A stretch of 21,353 nt of DNA from Candidatus Galligastranaerophilus gallistercoris. Its GTDB lineage: Bacteria; Cyanobacteriota; Vampirovibrionia; Gastranaerophilales; Gastranaerophilaceae. The position numbers and the translations under genes are program-made. How positions within the stretch are numbered: position 1 is the stretch's first letter; every line of letters begins with the position of its first letter. Shown one piece after another: positions 1 through 7,213 of this stretch. Below the pieces are notes generated by a model. The model did no database searches, was not told the origin of the DNA, and was given only the letters and a program-made list of their open reading frames with translations. The DNA is taken from contig DVJH01000134.1 in the NCBI GenBank assembly GCA_018710795.1, positions 1-21,353 on the forward strand, read 5' to 3'.

Positions 1-1353
1 GCCGAAGTCATAATCGTTAACTATGACTTATTGGCAATTCCTACGATTAATATACAAATAAAAAAGATGACTTTTGATGTAGGCATTATGGATGAATGCC
101 ATTATTTAATGTCCGCTAATTCAAAAAGAACAAAAGCATTAATCGCTGCAAACGGTCTTATATGGCGGTGTAAATATAAGTGGTGTTTATCGGGAACTTT
201 TTTAAGGAATAGAAACAGAGATGCTTACGCCATTTTGCGCTCATTGTTTCCGCACAGGCTCGGGATATATAAAGACTATGAAATGTACGCTGCTTATTTT
301 TGCGGCGGGCACATGGGGGCATTTGGGTATAATGACAGCGCGTCTACACATACCGAAGAACTCGGAAAAATGATTGCTCCCATAATGTTACGCCGAACAA
401 GAACGGACGTTTTAAAAGAGCTGCCTGATTTAGAGGAAGTGAATATTTATTTAAACCATGATTCAAATATCGCCGAGGTTGTAGAGTCCGAGAATGATTT
501 TTCACAAGAAGAAATTAATTTTTTTCTTCAATTCCAACAATTGGGAAAAGCTGCAAGATATAGAAAAAAACTTGCAATGGCAAAGAAAGCGCAAATTATT
601 GAATATATCCTTAATTCTTTGAATAATAATTCAAAAATTGTTGTTTTTGCATATCATAGAGATTTAATTCAGAAAATATCGGAAGAACTTGAAACCAGAT
701 ATAATATTCAAAATGTTATATTTTGGGGCAGTATGAGTATTGAAGAAAAACAAACAAATGTTGACGATTTTATTAACAATCAGAATACAAAAGTCTTTAT
801 AGGACAGATACAAGCCGCAGGAACAGGCGTTGACGGATTACAAAGAGTTTGTTCAAGCGTAATTTTTGCCGAGCTTGACTGGACCCCTGCTAATATGGAC
901 CAAGCAACGGGCAGGTGCTATCGCATGGGACAAGTTAATAAAGTCTATGTGCAAAACCTGATTGTCCCCGATAGCCTTGAAGAAAAAATATATAATGCCT
1001 TAATTAATAAAAGAAAAAACATTAACGATGTTATGAAACAGATAGAAACAACGGTACAAGAAGAAGAAACGGAAGGGAGCCAAAGTGCGCCATTAGAAAA
1101 AAACATTAAATGTATTGCAGATACGCTTGATAAAAAGACAGAACCAAAAACTATAAAAAAGATTAATGAAGCAACCATTAAAGAATCTGAACCGATTAAG
1201 GAAGATATATCTGCAACGGTTAGAGAAAAAGTAAAAAAGATTAAGATTAAATCTCACGATAAAGAGCTTATGGAACAGGTAGCGGAGCGTATTATTTCTC
1301 GTGCCGAGCAGACAATGGCTAAATTGAAATATTCAAAAAATATGATAAAGTAA
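1..1353 (+). CDS. SNF2-family DEAD/DEAH-like helicase, 5' partial
   Basis: The reading frame is open from base 1, so the gene begins upstream and its Walker A region is missing. The visible 450 residues hold the second half of an SNF2 ATPase: motif II DECH at about visible residues 31-34, motif III LSGT at 63-66, the family-typical LRRTRTDV followed by LPDLEE near 130-145, then a helicase C domain with VVFAYHRD near 214, AAGTGVDGLQ near 272 and motif VI QATGRCYRMGQ at 301-311. The last 100 residues are a charged Lys/Glu-rich tail. SNF2 proteins translocate on double-stranded DNA and remodel protein-DNA complexes; the motif spacing looks like the SMARCAL1/phage-type branch. It may belong to a mobile or phage-derived segment because such helicases are common in phage replication modules, but nothing visible proves it. 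An internal TTG at base 31 is not a credible start because conserved sequence lies before it. Confidence 0.9.
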   Translation, partial: AEVIIVNYDLLAIPTINIQIKKMTFDVGIMDECHYLMSANSKRTKALIAANGLIWRCKYKWCLSGTFLRNRNRDAYAILRSLFPHRLGIYKDYEMYAAYFCGGHMGAFGYNDSASTHTEELGKMIAPIMLRRTRTDVLKELPDLEEVNIYLNHDSNIAEVVESENDFSQEEINFFLQFQQLGKAARYRKKLAMAKKAQIIEYILNSLNNNSKIVVFAYHRDLIQKISEELETRYNIQNVIFWGSMSIEEKQTNVDDFINNQNTKVFIGQIQAAGTGVDGLQRVCSSVIFAELDWTPANMDQATGRCYRMGQVNKVYVQNLIVPDSLEEKIYNALINKRKNINDVMKQIETTVQEEETEGSQSAPLEKNIKCIADTLDKKTEPKTIKKINEATIKESEPIKEDISATVREKVKKIKIKSHDKELMEQVAERIISRAEQTMAKLKYSKNMIK

Positions 1354-1365
1354 CAGGTATTGATT

Positions 1366-1554
1366 ATGCTGAGTAACGGAAAAATTAAAAAACTTGCCGA
1401 CAGAGGCGTCCGCATTGCAAGAAAGGAAAATTTTGTCTACGGACTTCCCAATGTTATGTCAAAAGACGGCAAAATTTATTATGAGCTTCCCTCCGGTGAA
1501 ATTAAGGAAGAATTTAACTGGGATATATATAATAAAAAGCCTACTTGTTTATAA
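1366..1554 (+). CDS. Small unknown protein following the SNF2 helicase
   Basis: A 62-residue basic protein begins 12 nt after the helicase stop. The start ATG at 1366 is preferred over an in-frame TTG at 1360 because AGG at 1355-1357 lies 8 nt before the ATG but only 2 nt before the TTG. The sequence is rich in Lys, Gly and Tyr, with a hairpin-like C-terminal half (DGKIYYELPSGEIKEEFNWD) that looks like short beta strands. No family is recognised. Its position suggests co-transcription with the helicase, so it may be a partner or part of the same mobile segment. It ends 4 nt from the convergent ybaK-type gene. Confidence 0.6.
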   Translation: MLSNGKIKKLADRGVRIARKENFVYGLPNVMSKDGKIYYELPSGEIKEEFNWDIYNKKPTCL

Positions 1555-1558
1555 TTTT

Positions 1559-2029
1559 TTATTCCCTGATTTTGCAAATATCCACCCATTCTTTTGAATT
1601 TGAATATTTTTCAAGTTCATTGATGTTTAATTCAATTGCGCTGTTTGAGCTTCCCGCTGCGGGAAATACGGTTTGAAACCTTTTTAGGGAATTATCGAGA
1701 TAAACATTGATATTATCGTTAATTCCGAACGGGCAGACGCCGCCCGGGGTATGACCTATATATTTTTCAACAAAATCAAAAGGAATCATTTTTGCTTTTG
1801 TATGGAATTTTTCTTTATATTTTTTATTGTCGATTTTTGTATCGCCTGCGGCAACAACCAAAATCGGATTTTCATCAATTAAAAAAGACATTGTTTTTGC
1901 AATTCTTGCTTCTTCAATGCCCAATGCTTTTGCCGCCAATTCAACCGTTGCGCTTGATTGTTCAAGAACAATGACTTTATCTTCCATATTAAAACGTTTA
2001 AAATATGCTTTTACTTTTTCTATCGACAT
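1559..2029 (-). CDS. ybaK: YbaK/ProX-type aminoacyl-tRNA deacylase
   Basis: This 156-residue single-domain protein matches the YbaK/prolyl-tRNA-synthetase-associated fold. Members hydrolyse mischarged tRNAs (Cys-tRNAPro or Ala-tRNAPro type) in trans in the cytoplasm. Seen here: the N-terminal helical segment with ELAAKALGIEEARIAKTM, where the Lys near residue 45 occupies the position of the conserved active-site lysine, the strand ILVVAAGDTKID, and the family signature HTPGGVCPFG near residues 93-102. Length is usual for the family. The start ATG has AAGGG 7 nt upstream. The gene is divergent from the SMR transporter across 59 bases, with a TATACT box (minus, 2049-2054) that could serve it. 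Substrate specificity among YbaK, ProX and related subfamilies cannot be decided from sequence alone. Confidence 0.88.
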   Translation of the reverse strand: MSIEKVKAYFKRFNMEDKVIVLEQSSATVELAAKALGIEEARIAKTMSFLIDENPILVVAAGDTKIDNKKYKEKFHTKAKMIPFDFVEKYIGHTPGGVCPFGINDNINVYLDNSLKRFQTVFPAAGSSNSAIELNINELEKYSNSKEWVDICKIRE

Positions 2030-2088
2030 AATTTACCCTTTTTGCTAAAGTATAGCATAAAGTTTTAAATATTCATGCGGAGTATAAT

Positions 2089-2415
2089 ATGACTTATTAT
2101 TTGTTTTTGGCTGCGGCAATCGTTCTTGAAGTTATTGCAACCACACTTTTGAAAGCTTCAAACGGTTTTACGGTTTTAATTCCCGCAGTATCTTCGCTTT
2201 TATTGTATGCCGTTTCTTTTTATTGTTTAAGCATTTGTTTAACCCATGTGCCGACAGGGGTTGCATATGCGATTTGGTCGGGGTTCGGGATAATTTTAAT
2301 TACGCTTTTATCGTTTTTGATATTTAAACAAACGCTTGATATTCCCGCAATAACGGGAATTGTTTTGATAATTACGGGCGTTGTTATTATGCAGCTTTTT
2401 TCAAAAACGGTATAA
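2089..2415 (+). CDS. emrE: Small multidrug resistance (SMR) efflux protein, EmrE/Qac type
   Basis: This 108-residue inner-membrane protein has four predicted transmembrane helices and aligns with EmrE along its full length. The essential membrane-embedded glutamate is at E14 (LEVIATTLLK), and the substrate-pocket aromatics Y60 and W63 fall at the EmrE positions within VPTGVAYAIWSG. SMR proteins act as antiparallel dimers exchanging protons for cationic drugs. The AYAIWSG motif favours the Qac multidrug subtype over guanidinium exporters, and no guanidine riboswitch is visible upstream. GGAG at 2079-2082 sits 6 nt before the ATG. It is a single gene, divergent from ybaK and nearly abutting the convergent acetyltransferase gene (6-nt gap). 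Confidence 0.93.
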   Translation: MTYYLFLAAAIVLEVIATTLLKASNGFTVLIPAVSSLLLYAVSFYCLSICLTHVPTGVAYAIWSGFGIILITLLSFLIFKQTLDIPAITGIVLIITGVVIMQLFSKTV

Positions 2416-2421
2416 AACTTT

Positions 2422-3030
2422 TTATATCATTAAATCAAGCTCTTTTGTGCATTTTTGGTAATCTTCGCTTTTAAGGATTCTTTTGGGCGAATCTTTTACG
2501 CTTTTAAAATAAGGCATTTTGTGCCAGAAAGAATAATTTGCATCGTCAAGCGCAATATAATCTTTTTTCTTTTTGCCTGCCAATGTTACAAGTTCTTTTA
2601 CCATTGCGCTCCCGAGACCTTTGTATTCTCTTTTTTCTTTGTTTGCCGTGCTTTTCGGGTTTGCGCTTAAAAACAGAATTTCAAAAGGTTTTTTATTTGA
2701 AAGTTCGGGATCATAAAAACATATTTCTCTGTCGCCCGTGTTGATTTCCGCAAGCACCTGAATTGTTCCGTTGTTATCGGTAAGTCCGTAAAAATGTTTA
2801 TCAAAATCATTTTCATCAACAGCGTTTCTATAACCTTCGTAAATTTCGGTTCCGTATGTTAAGGGAGATAATTTTTCCCATCTTGAAACCGTTTGCTCGA
2901 GCAAAACTTTATCCTGCGGGCAATCTTCAAATTCAACAAAATCCATTTGTTCATTTTTGTTTGTTTTTGCATTTTTGACCCAGGTGCTCGATATATAATT
3001 TTGTGTAAAGCTTATCGGATTGATTTGCAT
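2422..3030 (-). CDS. GNAT-like N-acetyltransferase with N-terminal INPISF motif
   Basis: The 202-residue protein has a GNAT-like C-terminal half: a strand near 117-125 (EILFLSANP), the acetyl-CoA pyrophosphate loop REYKGLGSAM at about 134-143 (R/Q-x-x-G-x-G/A type) followed by helix VKELVTLAG, and the late motif ANYSFWHKMPYF at 164-175, equivalent to the N-x-x-x-x-Y-x-x-x-G-F region. The substrate is unknown. The first ten residues, MQINPISFTQ, are outside the catalytic fold and resemble the start of the 272-residue protein at 16372. No signal peptide is visible. AAGG lies about 9 nt before the ATG. The gene is downstream of the rpsA terminator and is probably transcribed on its own. Confidence 0.7.
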   Translation of the reverse strand: MQINPISFTQNYISSTWVKNAKTNKNEQMDFVEFEDCPQDKVLLEQTVSRWEKLSPLTYGTEIYEGYRNAVDENDFDKHFYGLTDNNGTIQVLAEINTGDREICFYDPELSNKKPFEILFLSANPKSTANKEKREYKGLGSAMVKELVTLAGKKKKDYIALDDANYSFWHKMPYFKSVKDSPKRILKSEDYQKCTKELDLMI

Positions 3031-3091
3031 TTTTTGCTGCCTTATGTATGCGTTTTATAAAAAACGAATGAATGCTAAAAATTGACAAAAT

Positions 3092-3118
3092 AATTGCAGC
3101 GATTTTTTCGCTGCAATT
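3092..3118 (-). terminator. Rho-independent terminator after rpsA
   Basis: A perfect 11-bp stem (3092-3102 pairing with 3108-3118) with a 5-nt loop lies 18 nt past the rpsA stop. Read on the minus strand it is followed by ATTTTGTCAATTTTT, a broken U-rich tract. It separates rpsA from the GNAT gene. Confidence 0.8.
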
Positions 3119-3136
3119 ATTCAAAATCTTTTTAGA

Positions 3137-4204
3137 TTATTCTTTGTCTTTAAGGCTCAGGCCTATTCTATGCTCTTGCGGCGTGAATTTTTTGATTAAA
3201 ACTTCAACTTCTTCGCCGATTGTAAACATATTGTTTAAATTAACATGTTCATCGGAGATTTCATTTGAAGGAAGCAGAGCTTCAACGCCGGGGTAAATAT
3301 TAATAAAGACGCCGAACGATGTAATTTTATTAACGGTTCCTTTAACAACGTCGCCTTCTTTTAATTTGTCCGCAATTTCATCCCAGGGGTTTGCGCCCAT
3401 TCTTTTAAGAGATAATGAAATTCTTTTAAGTTCTTCATCAATTTTGATGATTTTAACTTCAATTTTTTGTCCCAGCGAAACAACGTCCGAAGGGTGTTTA
3501 ATTCTTTCCCAGGAAATTTCCGATATCGGAAGAAGTCCGTCAATGCCTTCAATGTCAACAAATGCGCCGAAGTCTGCAATTCTTACGATTTCGCCTTCAA
3601 CAACCTGATCAACGGCAAGCCTTGAAATAACTTCATCTGCAACCATTTCTCTCTGCTGGGTGTAAACTTGTCTTTGAGAGAGGATGAGTTTATTTCTTTT
3701 AGGATCAACTTCTAAAATTTTAACTTCAATTTCTTGCCCTATCTGGCTTTCTGCGGGGGCGCCGGTTCTTAACTGGGATGAAGGAATAAAGCCTCTTAAG
3801 CCTTCAATTTCTGCAATTAAGCCGCCTTTAACCGATGAAACAACTTTTGCCATGGCGTTTTCATTATTGTTTTTCATTTCGGTTAATTTTGCCCAAGCTT
3901 GAGCGCAGGATAATTTTCTTAATGATAAAGTTGCAACTTCATCGTCTTCTTCGTCTTTCATAACGTAAAATTCTTTTTCTTCCCAGAGTTTAACGATATC
4001 GTCGGGGTTTTGTTCCGCAAAGTTTGTAACTTCACGATTGGGAAGGAAAGCCTCCTGTTTTGCGCCTATATCAACAAGATATCCGTCTTTTTCTTTTTTT
4101 ACGATTACGCCCTTAACGACATCAGCTACGTTTAATTTGTAAGTGTAGCTGTCGGAGAGCATTTTTTCAAATTCTTCTTTGGTCATCATTTCTTTTGTTT
4201 CCAT
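3137..4204 (-). CDS. rpsA: 30S ribosomal protein S1, four S1 domains
   Basis: The 355-residue protein has four OB-fold S1 repeats at about residues 27-98, 112-180, 197-268 and 281-355. The third and fourth are the most canonical (GEIVRIADFGAFVDI, GTVNKITSFGVFINI, each ending in ISLSLK or IGLSLK). The first two are divergent, as in ribosome-binding repeats of S1. It helps load mRNA on the 30S subunit. Four repeats are shorter than the six-repeat proteobacterial form and usual for Firmicutes and several other phyla. AAAGGA precedes the ATG by about 12 nt, and the gene starts 18 nt after the ispH stop, so the two are co-transcribed. A terminator follows at 3092-3118. Confidence 0.93.
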   Translation of the reverse strand: METKEMMTKEEFEKMLSDSYTYKLNVADVVKGVIVKKEKDGYLVDIGAKQEAFLPNREVTNFAEQNPDDIVKLWEEKEFYVMKDEEDDEVATLSLRKLSCAQAWAKLTEMKNNNENAMAKVVSSVKGGLIAEIEGLRGFIPSSQLRTGAPAESQIGQEIEVKILEVDPKRNKLILSQRQVYTQQREMVADEVISRLAVDQVVEGEIVRIADFGAFVDIEGIDGLLPISEISWERIKHPSDVVSLGQKIEVKIIKIDEELKRISLSLKRMGANPWDEIADKLKEGDVVKGTVNKITSFGVFINIYPGVEALLPSNEISDEHVNLNNMFTIGEEVEVLIKKFTPQEHRIGLSLKDKE

Positions 4205-4222
4205 TTTGTTTTTTTATCCTTT

Positions 4223-5125
4223 CTATATTGTTTTTAATTTGTCTTCAATTTGTTTAATTATATAATCGGGCGTTGAGGCGCCTGCGGTTATGCCTATGTT
4301 TTTTGAAGTTTGAATTAAATTTTTGTAATTATCGAGTTCAATATCAGATTCAATATGCAAAGTGGGAGTTATCTCTTTTAAAATTTCATATAAATGAGTC
4401 GTGTTTGCGCTTTTTTTAGACCCCGCAACAATCATTAAATCGGACCTTTTTGCAAGCTCTTTTGCTTCATTTTGTCTCAGGGCCGTTGAATTACAGATTG
4501 TGTTTATGATTTTTAATTCTTTTGTTTTATCGATTAAATAATCAACCACGCTTTTTAGAAAATCGATTCTTTGTGTTGTTTGAATGACAACGCCTATTTT
4601 ATTTTTATTTTTTATTAAATCCGATTTTGAAATTAAATCTTCAAGGCTTTTTATCACAAGGGGGGAATTTATGTCTTTTGAATATTTTTTTGCGTTTGAT
4701 TTAATTGCCATAACTTCGGGGTGTTCCGCTTTTCCGAGGATTAAAAGAAAATATCCTTCACCTGCAAGATTAACCGCCGTATCCTGAACTTTTTTAACGT
4801 CAAGACAGGTCAAATCGACAACTTCATAACCCGAATTTTTAATTTTTTCAATCGTATCAATTCCTTCCCCGTGGCTTCTTATGATACATATTGCACCCTT
4901 TGGCGCAGACGAGGGAAGGGTTTCTACGGTTTTAATTCCCAATTCTTCCAATTCTTTAATGACGGAAGAATTATGAATTAATTCGCCCAGAACAAAAACT
5001 TCTTTATCGGGGTTTTCTTTTTTTATTTTTTTTGTTGTTTCAACAGCTCTTTTTACACCGTAGCAAAAACCGGCATGGCCCGCTGTTTCAATGTTTCTGG
5101 TTAATTGTCCGCTGATAAAATTCAC
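4223..5125 (-). CDS. ispH: 4-hydroxy-3-methylbut-2-enyl diphosphate reductase (IspH/LytB)
   Basis: The last step of the MEP isoprenoid pathway: a [4Fe-4S] enzyme reducing HMBPP to IPP and DMAPP. All three cluster cysteines are visible: C21 in GFCYGVKRA, C107 in DLTCLDVKK and C211 in NTICNSTALRQ. H51 (GELIHN), H85 (RSHGEG), HPEV at 135-138, QTTQ near 182-185 and AGASTP near 281-286 are the family substrate-site segments. The 300-residue length is usual. The start is a GTG only two codons after an in-frame TGA; a GAAAGG lies just 2 nt upstream, which is close, so the true start is a little uncertain. The ispH-rpsA order recalls Clostridia, where these genes are adjacent or fused. Confidence 0.94.
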   Translation of the reverse strand: MNFISGQLTRNIETAGHAGFCYGVKRAVETTKKIKKENPDKEVFVLGELIHNSSVIKELEELGIKTVETLPSSAPKGAICIIRSHGEGIDTIEKIKNSGYEVVDLTCLDVKKVQDTAVNLAGEGYFLLILGKAEHPEVMAIKSNAKKYSKDINSPLVIKSLEDLISKSDLIKNKNKIGVVIQTTQRIDFLKSVVDYLIDKTKELKIINTICNSTALRQNEAKELAKRSDLMIVAGSKKSANTTHLYEILKEITPTLHIESDIELDNYKNLIQTSKNIGITAGASTPDYIIKQIEDKLKTI

Positions 5126-5226
5126 AGCCTTTCAAATGGAGTCGCAAAAAAAGTTTCTGCGCTGATTAATATTTAACCATGGACATTTTTTTAGTACAAT
5201 ATTTAAAAATTTAAAAGGATGCCTAA

Positions 5227-5841
5227 ATGCAAAAAGAGGAATTTATATACTGGGCAAAAAGAGTTTACGAAGCGGATTTAAACCCCTCAACATCGGGAAA
5301 TATGTCCGTAAGATTGCCCGATAATACAATTTTAATAACATCAAGCGGCTCAAGCCACGGTGATTTATGCGATGATGAAATCATAAAAATCGATATGCAG
5401 GGCAATATTATTGAAGGAGATAAAAAACCTTCAAGCGAAAAATTTATGCATATAAATATTTATAAAAAAAGAGATGACATAAATGCCGTCATTCATTCGC
5501 ATTCTCCTTATATAACCGCTTTTGCCGTTGCGGATAAAAAAATTGATGAAGTTATAATGCCCGAGTTTGCGTTTCATTTCGGCTCCGTTCCGACTGCAAA
5601 ATATTATATGCCTTCATCCGATAATCTTGCAAATGCGGTGGCAAAATATTTTCAAGATTATAATGCGGTATTAATGCAAAACCATGGAATCGTTCAGGGC
5701 GGCAAAACATTAAAGGAATGTTTTTATGCCCTTGAAGCGCTGCAGGCATATTGCAGGACTTATATTTATGCAAAAATTTTGGGAAACGTAAAAAGCTTAA
5801 ATAAAAAAGAAATTAAAGAAATAGACAAATTGAAAGGATAA
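5227..5841 (+). CDS. Class II (zinc) aldolase/adducin-family protein, fuculose-phosphate aldolase-like
   Basis: The 204-residue protein follows E. coli FucA closely with an offset of two residues: the acid/base E71 (SSEKFMH) and the zinc ligands H90 and H92 (VIHSHSP) and H153 (QNHGIV). Phosphate-binding segments TSGNMS (22-27) and SSGSSHG (39-45) are present. Family members cleave small sugar 1-phosphates to DHAP and an aldehyde, or epimerise pentulose 5-phosphates. It sits 3 nt before the ThiC-type gene, so the two are co-translated. A possible role is disposal of 5-deoxyribulose 1-phosphate from the 5'-deoxyadenosine that ThiC releases, but this is inference. AAGGA is 7 nt upstream of the ATG, and a TACAAT box at 5195-5200 is a candidate -10. 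No TPP riboswitch is visible in the leader. Confidence 0.88.
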   Translation: MQKEEFIYWAKRVYEADLNPSTSGNMSVRLPDNTILITSSGSSHGDLCDDEIIKIDMQGNIIEGDKKPSSEKFMHINIYKKRDDINAVIHSHSPYITAFAVADKKIDEVIMPEFAFHFGSVPTAKYYMPSSDNLANAVAKYFQDYNAVLMQNHGIVQGGKTLKECFYALEALQAYCRTYIYAKILGNVKSLNKKEIKEIDKLKG

Positions 5842-5844
5842 AAG

Positions 5845-7131
5845 ATGACGGAATTGACAAAAGTTCTGACACAAATTGAAAGTGCAAATAAAGGAATAAT
5901 AACCCCTGAAATGGAAATTGTCGCAAAAGATGAGGGTTTGAGCCCCGAATTTATTATGGAAGGGGTAAAAAAAGGAACAATTGTCATTTTAAAAAACAAT
6001 ACAAGAAAAAATTGCCACCCCGTGGGCGTCGGAGAGGGTTTGAAAGTTAAAATCAATGCAAATATAGGAACTTCAAACGAAAAATCGAGTTTAGCGGAAG
6101 AACTTGAGAAAGTAAAAATAATTGAAGAAAATAAAGCGGATGTTTTAATGGATTTATCCACGGGAAAAATGATTGATGAAACAAGAAAAGCAATTATTGA
6201 AGCAACAAGCCTTCCGATAGGGACGGTGCCTATGTATCAGGCGGGAAAAGAGGCATTGGACGAATTTAAAAACATTGCAAAACTTGATAAAACAAAATTG
6301 TTTTCGGATATAGAAAAACAATGCAGGGATGGAATCGATTTTATAACGGTTCATTGCGGCGTTACAAAATTTGTCATCAATCAGCTTGAACAGCAAAAAA
6401 GGCTGACGGGCATTGTTTCAAGAGGGGGCGCCATGCTTGCATGCTGGATAAAGGCAACGGGAATGGAGAACCCTTTATATGAATATTTTGATGAGCTTTT
6501 GGATATCGTTAAAAAATACGACGTAGTTTTATCATTAGGCGACGGGCTTCGCCCCGGATGCATTGAAGATGCGGGCGACAGAGCGCAGGTATCGGAGACC
6601 GTTGTTCTTGGCGAATTAACAAAAAGGGCAAAAGCAAAAGGCGTTCAGGCAATGATAGAGGGTCCCGGGCATGTGCCTTTAAATAAAATCCCTTCAATGA
6701 TACAAACCATAAAACAATTAACCGATAATGCGCCTTTATATGTCTTAGGGCCTCTGGTAACGGATATTGCCCCCGGGTATGACCATATAACATCAGCCAT
6801 CGGGGGAACTTTAGCCGCATTATACGGGGCTGATTTTTTATGTTACGTAACGCCTGCGGAGCATTTGGGTTTGCCCGATAAAAATCAGGTAAGAGAAGGT
6901 ATTATCGCAAGCAAAATCGCCGCCCATGCGGCAGATATCGCAAGGGGAAATAAAGAAGCGCTTGAAGCGGACAGAAAAATGTCATTTGCAAGAAAAGAGC
7001 TGGATTGGAAAAAGCAAAAAGAATTAAGCCTTGACCCTTCCAAATTTGACGGGATTAAATTTGAAGAAGAAACCCCCTGCACAATGTGCGGCGATTACTG
7101 TTCAATGAAAATTTTCAGCAAATATTTTTAA
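5845..7131 (+). CDS. thiC: ThiC-type radical SAM enzyme: HMP-P synthase or 5-hydroxybenzimidazole synthase (BzaF)
   Basis: The 428-residue protein belongs to the ThiC/BzaF family, cytoplasmic enzymes that rearrange aminoimidazole ribotide with SAM to the thiamine pyrimidine (ThiC) or to the cobamide lower-ligand precursor (BzaF). Conserved blocks seen: SRGGAM near 192, SLGDGLRPGC near 233, IEGPGHVP near 272, LGPLVTDIAPGYDHITSAIGG near 297-317, CYVTPAEHLGLP near 332 and the C-terminal cluster cysteines C412, C415 and C419. It lacks the N-terminal extension of the roughly 600-residue E. coli/plant ThiC, and the cysteine spacing is Cx2Cx3C rather than Cx2Cx4C, as in short anaerobe forms. Sequence alone does not separate ThiC from BzaF; thiC is the default. 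AAAGGA lies 6 nt before the ATG, overlapping the aldolase end. Confidence 0.88.
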   Translation: MTELTKVLTQIESANKGIITPEMEIVAKDEGLSPEFIMEGVKKGTIVILKNNTRKNCHPVGVGEGLKVKINANIGTSNEKSSLAEELEKVKIIEENKADVLMDLSTGKMIDETRKAIIEATSLPIGTVPMYQAGKEALDEFKNIAKLDKTKLFSDIEKQCRDGIDFITVHCGVTKFVINQLEQQKRLTGIVSRGGAMLACWIKATGMENPLYEYFDELLDIVKKYDVVLSLGDGLRPGCIEDAGDRAQVSETVVLGELTKRAKAKGVQAMIEGPGHVPLNKIPSMIQTIKQLTDNAPLYVLGPLVTDIAPGYDHITSAIGGTLAALYGADFLCYVTPAEHLGLPDKNQVREGIIASKIAAHAADIARGNKEALEADRKMSFARKELDWKKQKELSLDPSKFDGIKFEEETPCTMCGDYCSMKIFSKYF

Positions 7132-7142
7132 AATCCGTAATT

Positions 7143-7212
7143 AAAAAGGTATTATTAAACCAATACGGCATAAGACCTTATATAAGCCGGGGGGTTTAGA
7201 TAATACCTTTTT
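7143..7212. terminator. Long, probably bidirectional hairpin between thiC and the GGDEF gene
   Basis: Bases 7143-7161 pair with 7193-7212 over about 19 bp with a single bulged G. The 31-nt apical region contains a further CGGC/GCCG pairing (7166-7169 with 7186-7189). A run of T follows on the plus strand (to 7215) and AAAAA lies at the other foot, giving UUUUU on the minus transcript. It occupies almost the whole gap between two convergent genes. Confidence 0.75.
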
Positions 7213-7213
7213 T

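Noticed and set aside
3072..3296. Plus-strand reading frame across the rpsA terminator
   Set aside because: It covers the terminator hairpin and lies antisense to the conserved rpsA C-terminus, with no ribosome-binding site.
5172..5200. Full promoter for the aldolase (TTTAAC, 17 nt, TACAAT)
   Set aside because: The -35 matches only 3 of 6 consensus bases; only the -10 box is mentioned with the gene.
5126..5226. Possible TPP or cobalamin riboswitch before the aldolase-thiC operon
   Set aside because: Only 101 nt are available, and neither the CUGAGA and ACC-x-GAUCUGGAUAAUGCC-like parts of the TPP element nor a B12-box is present.
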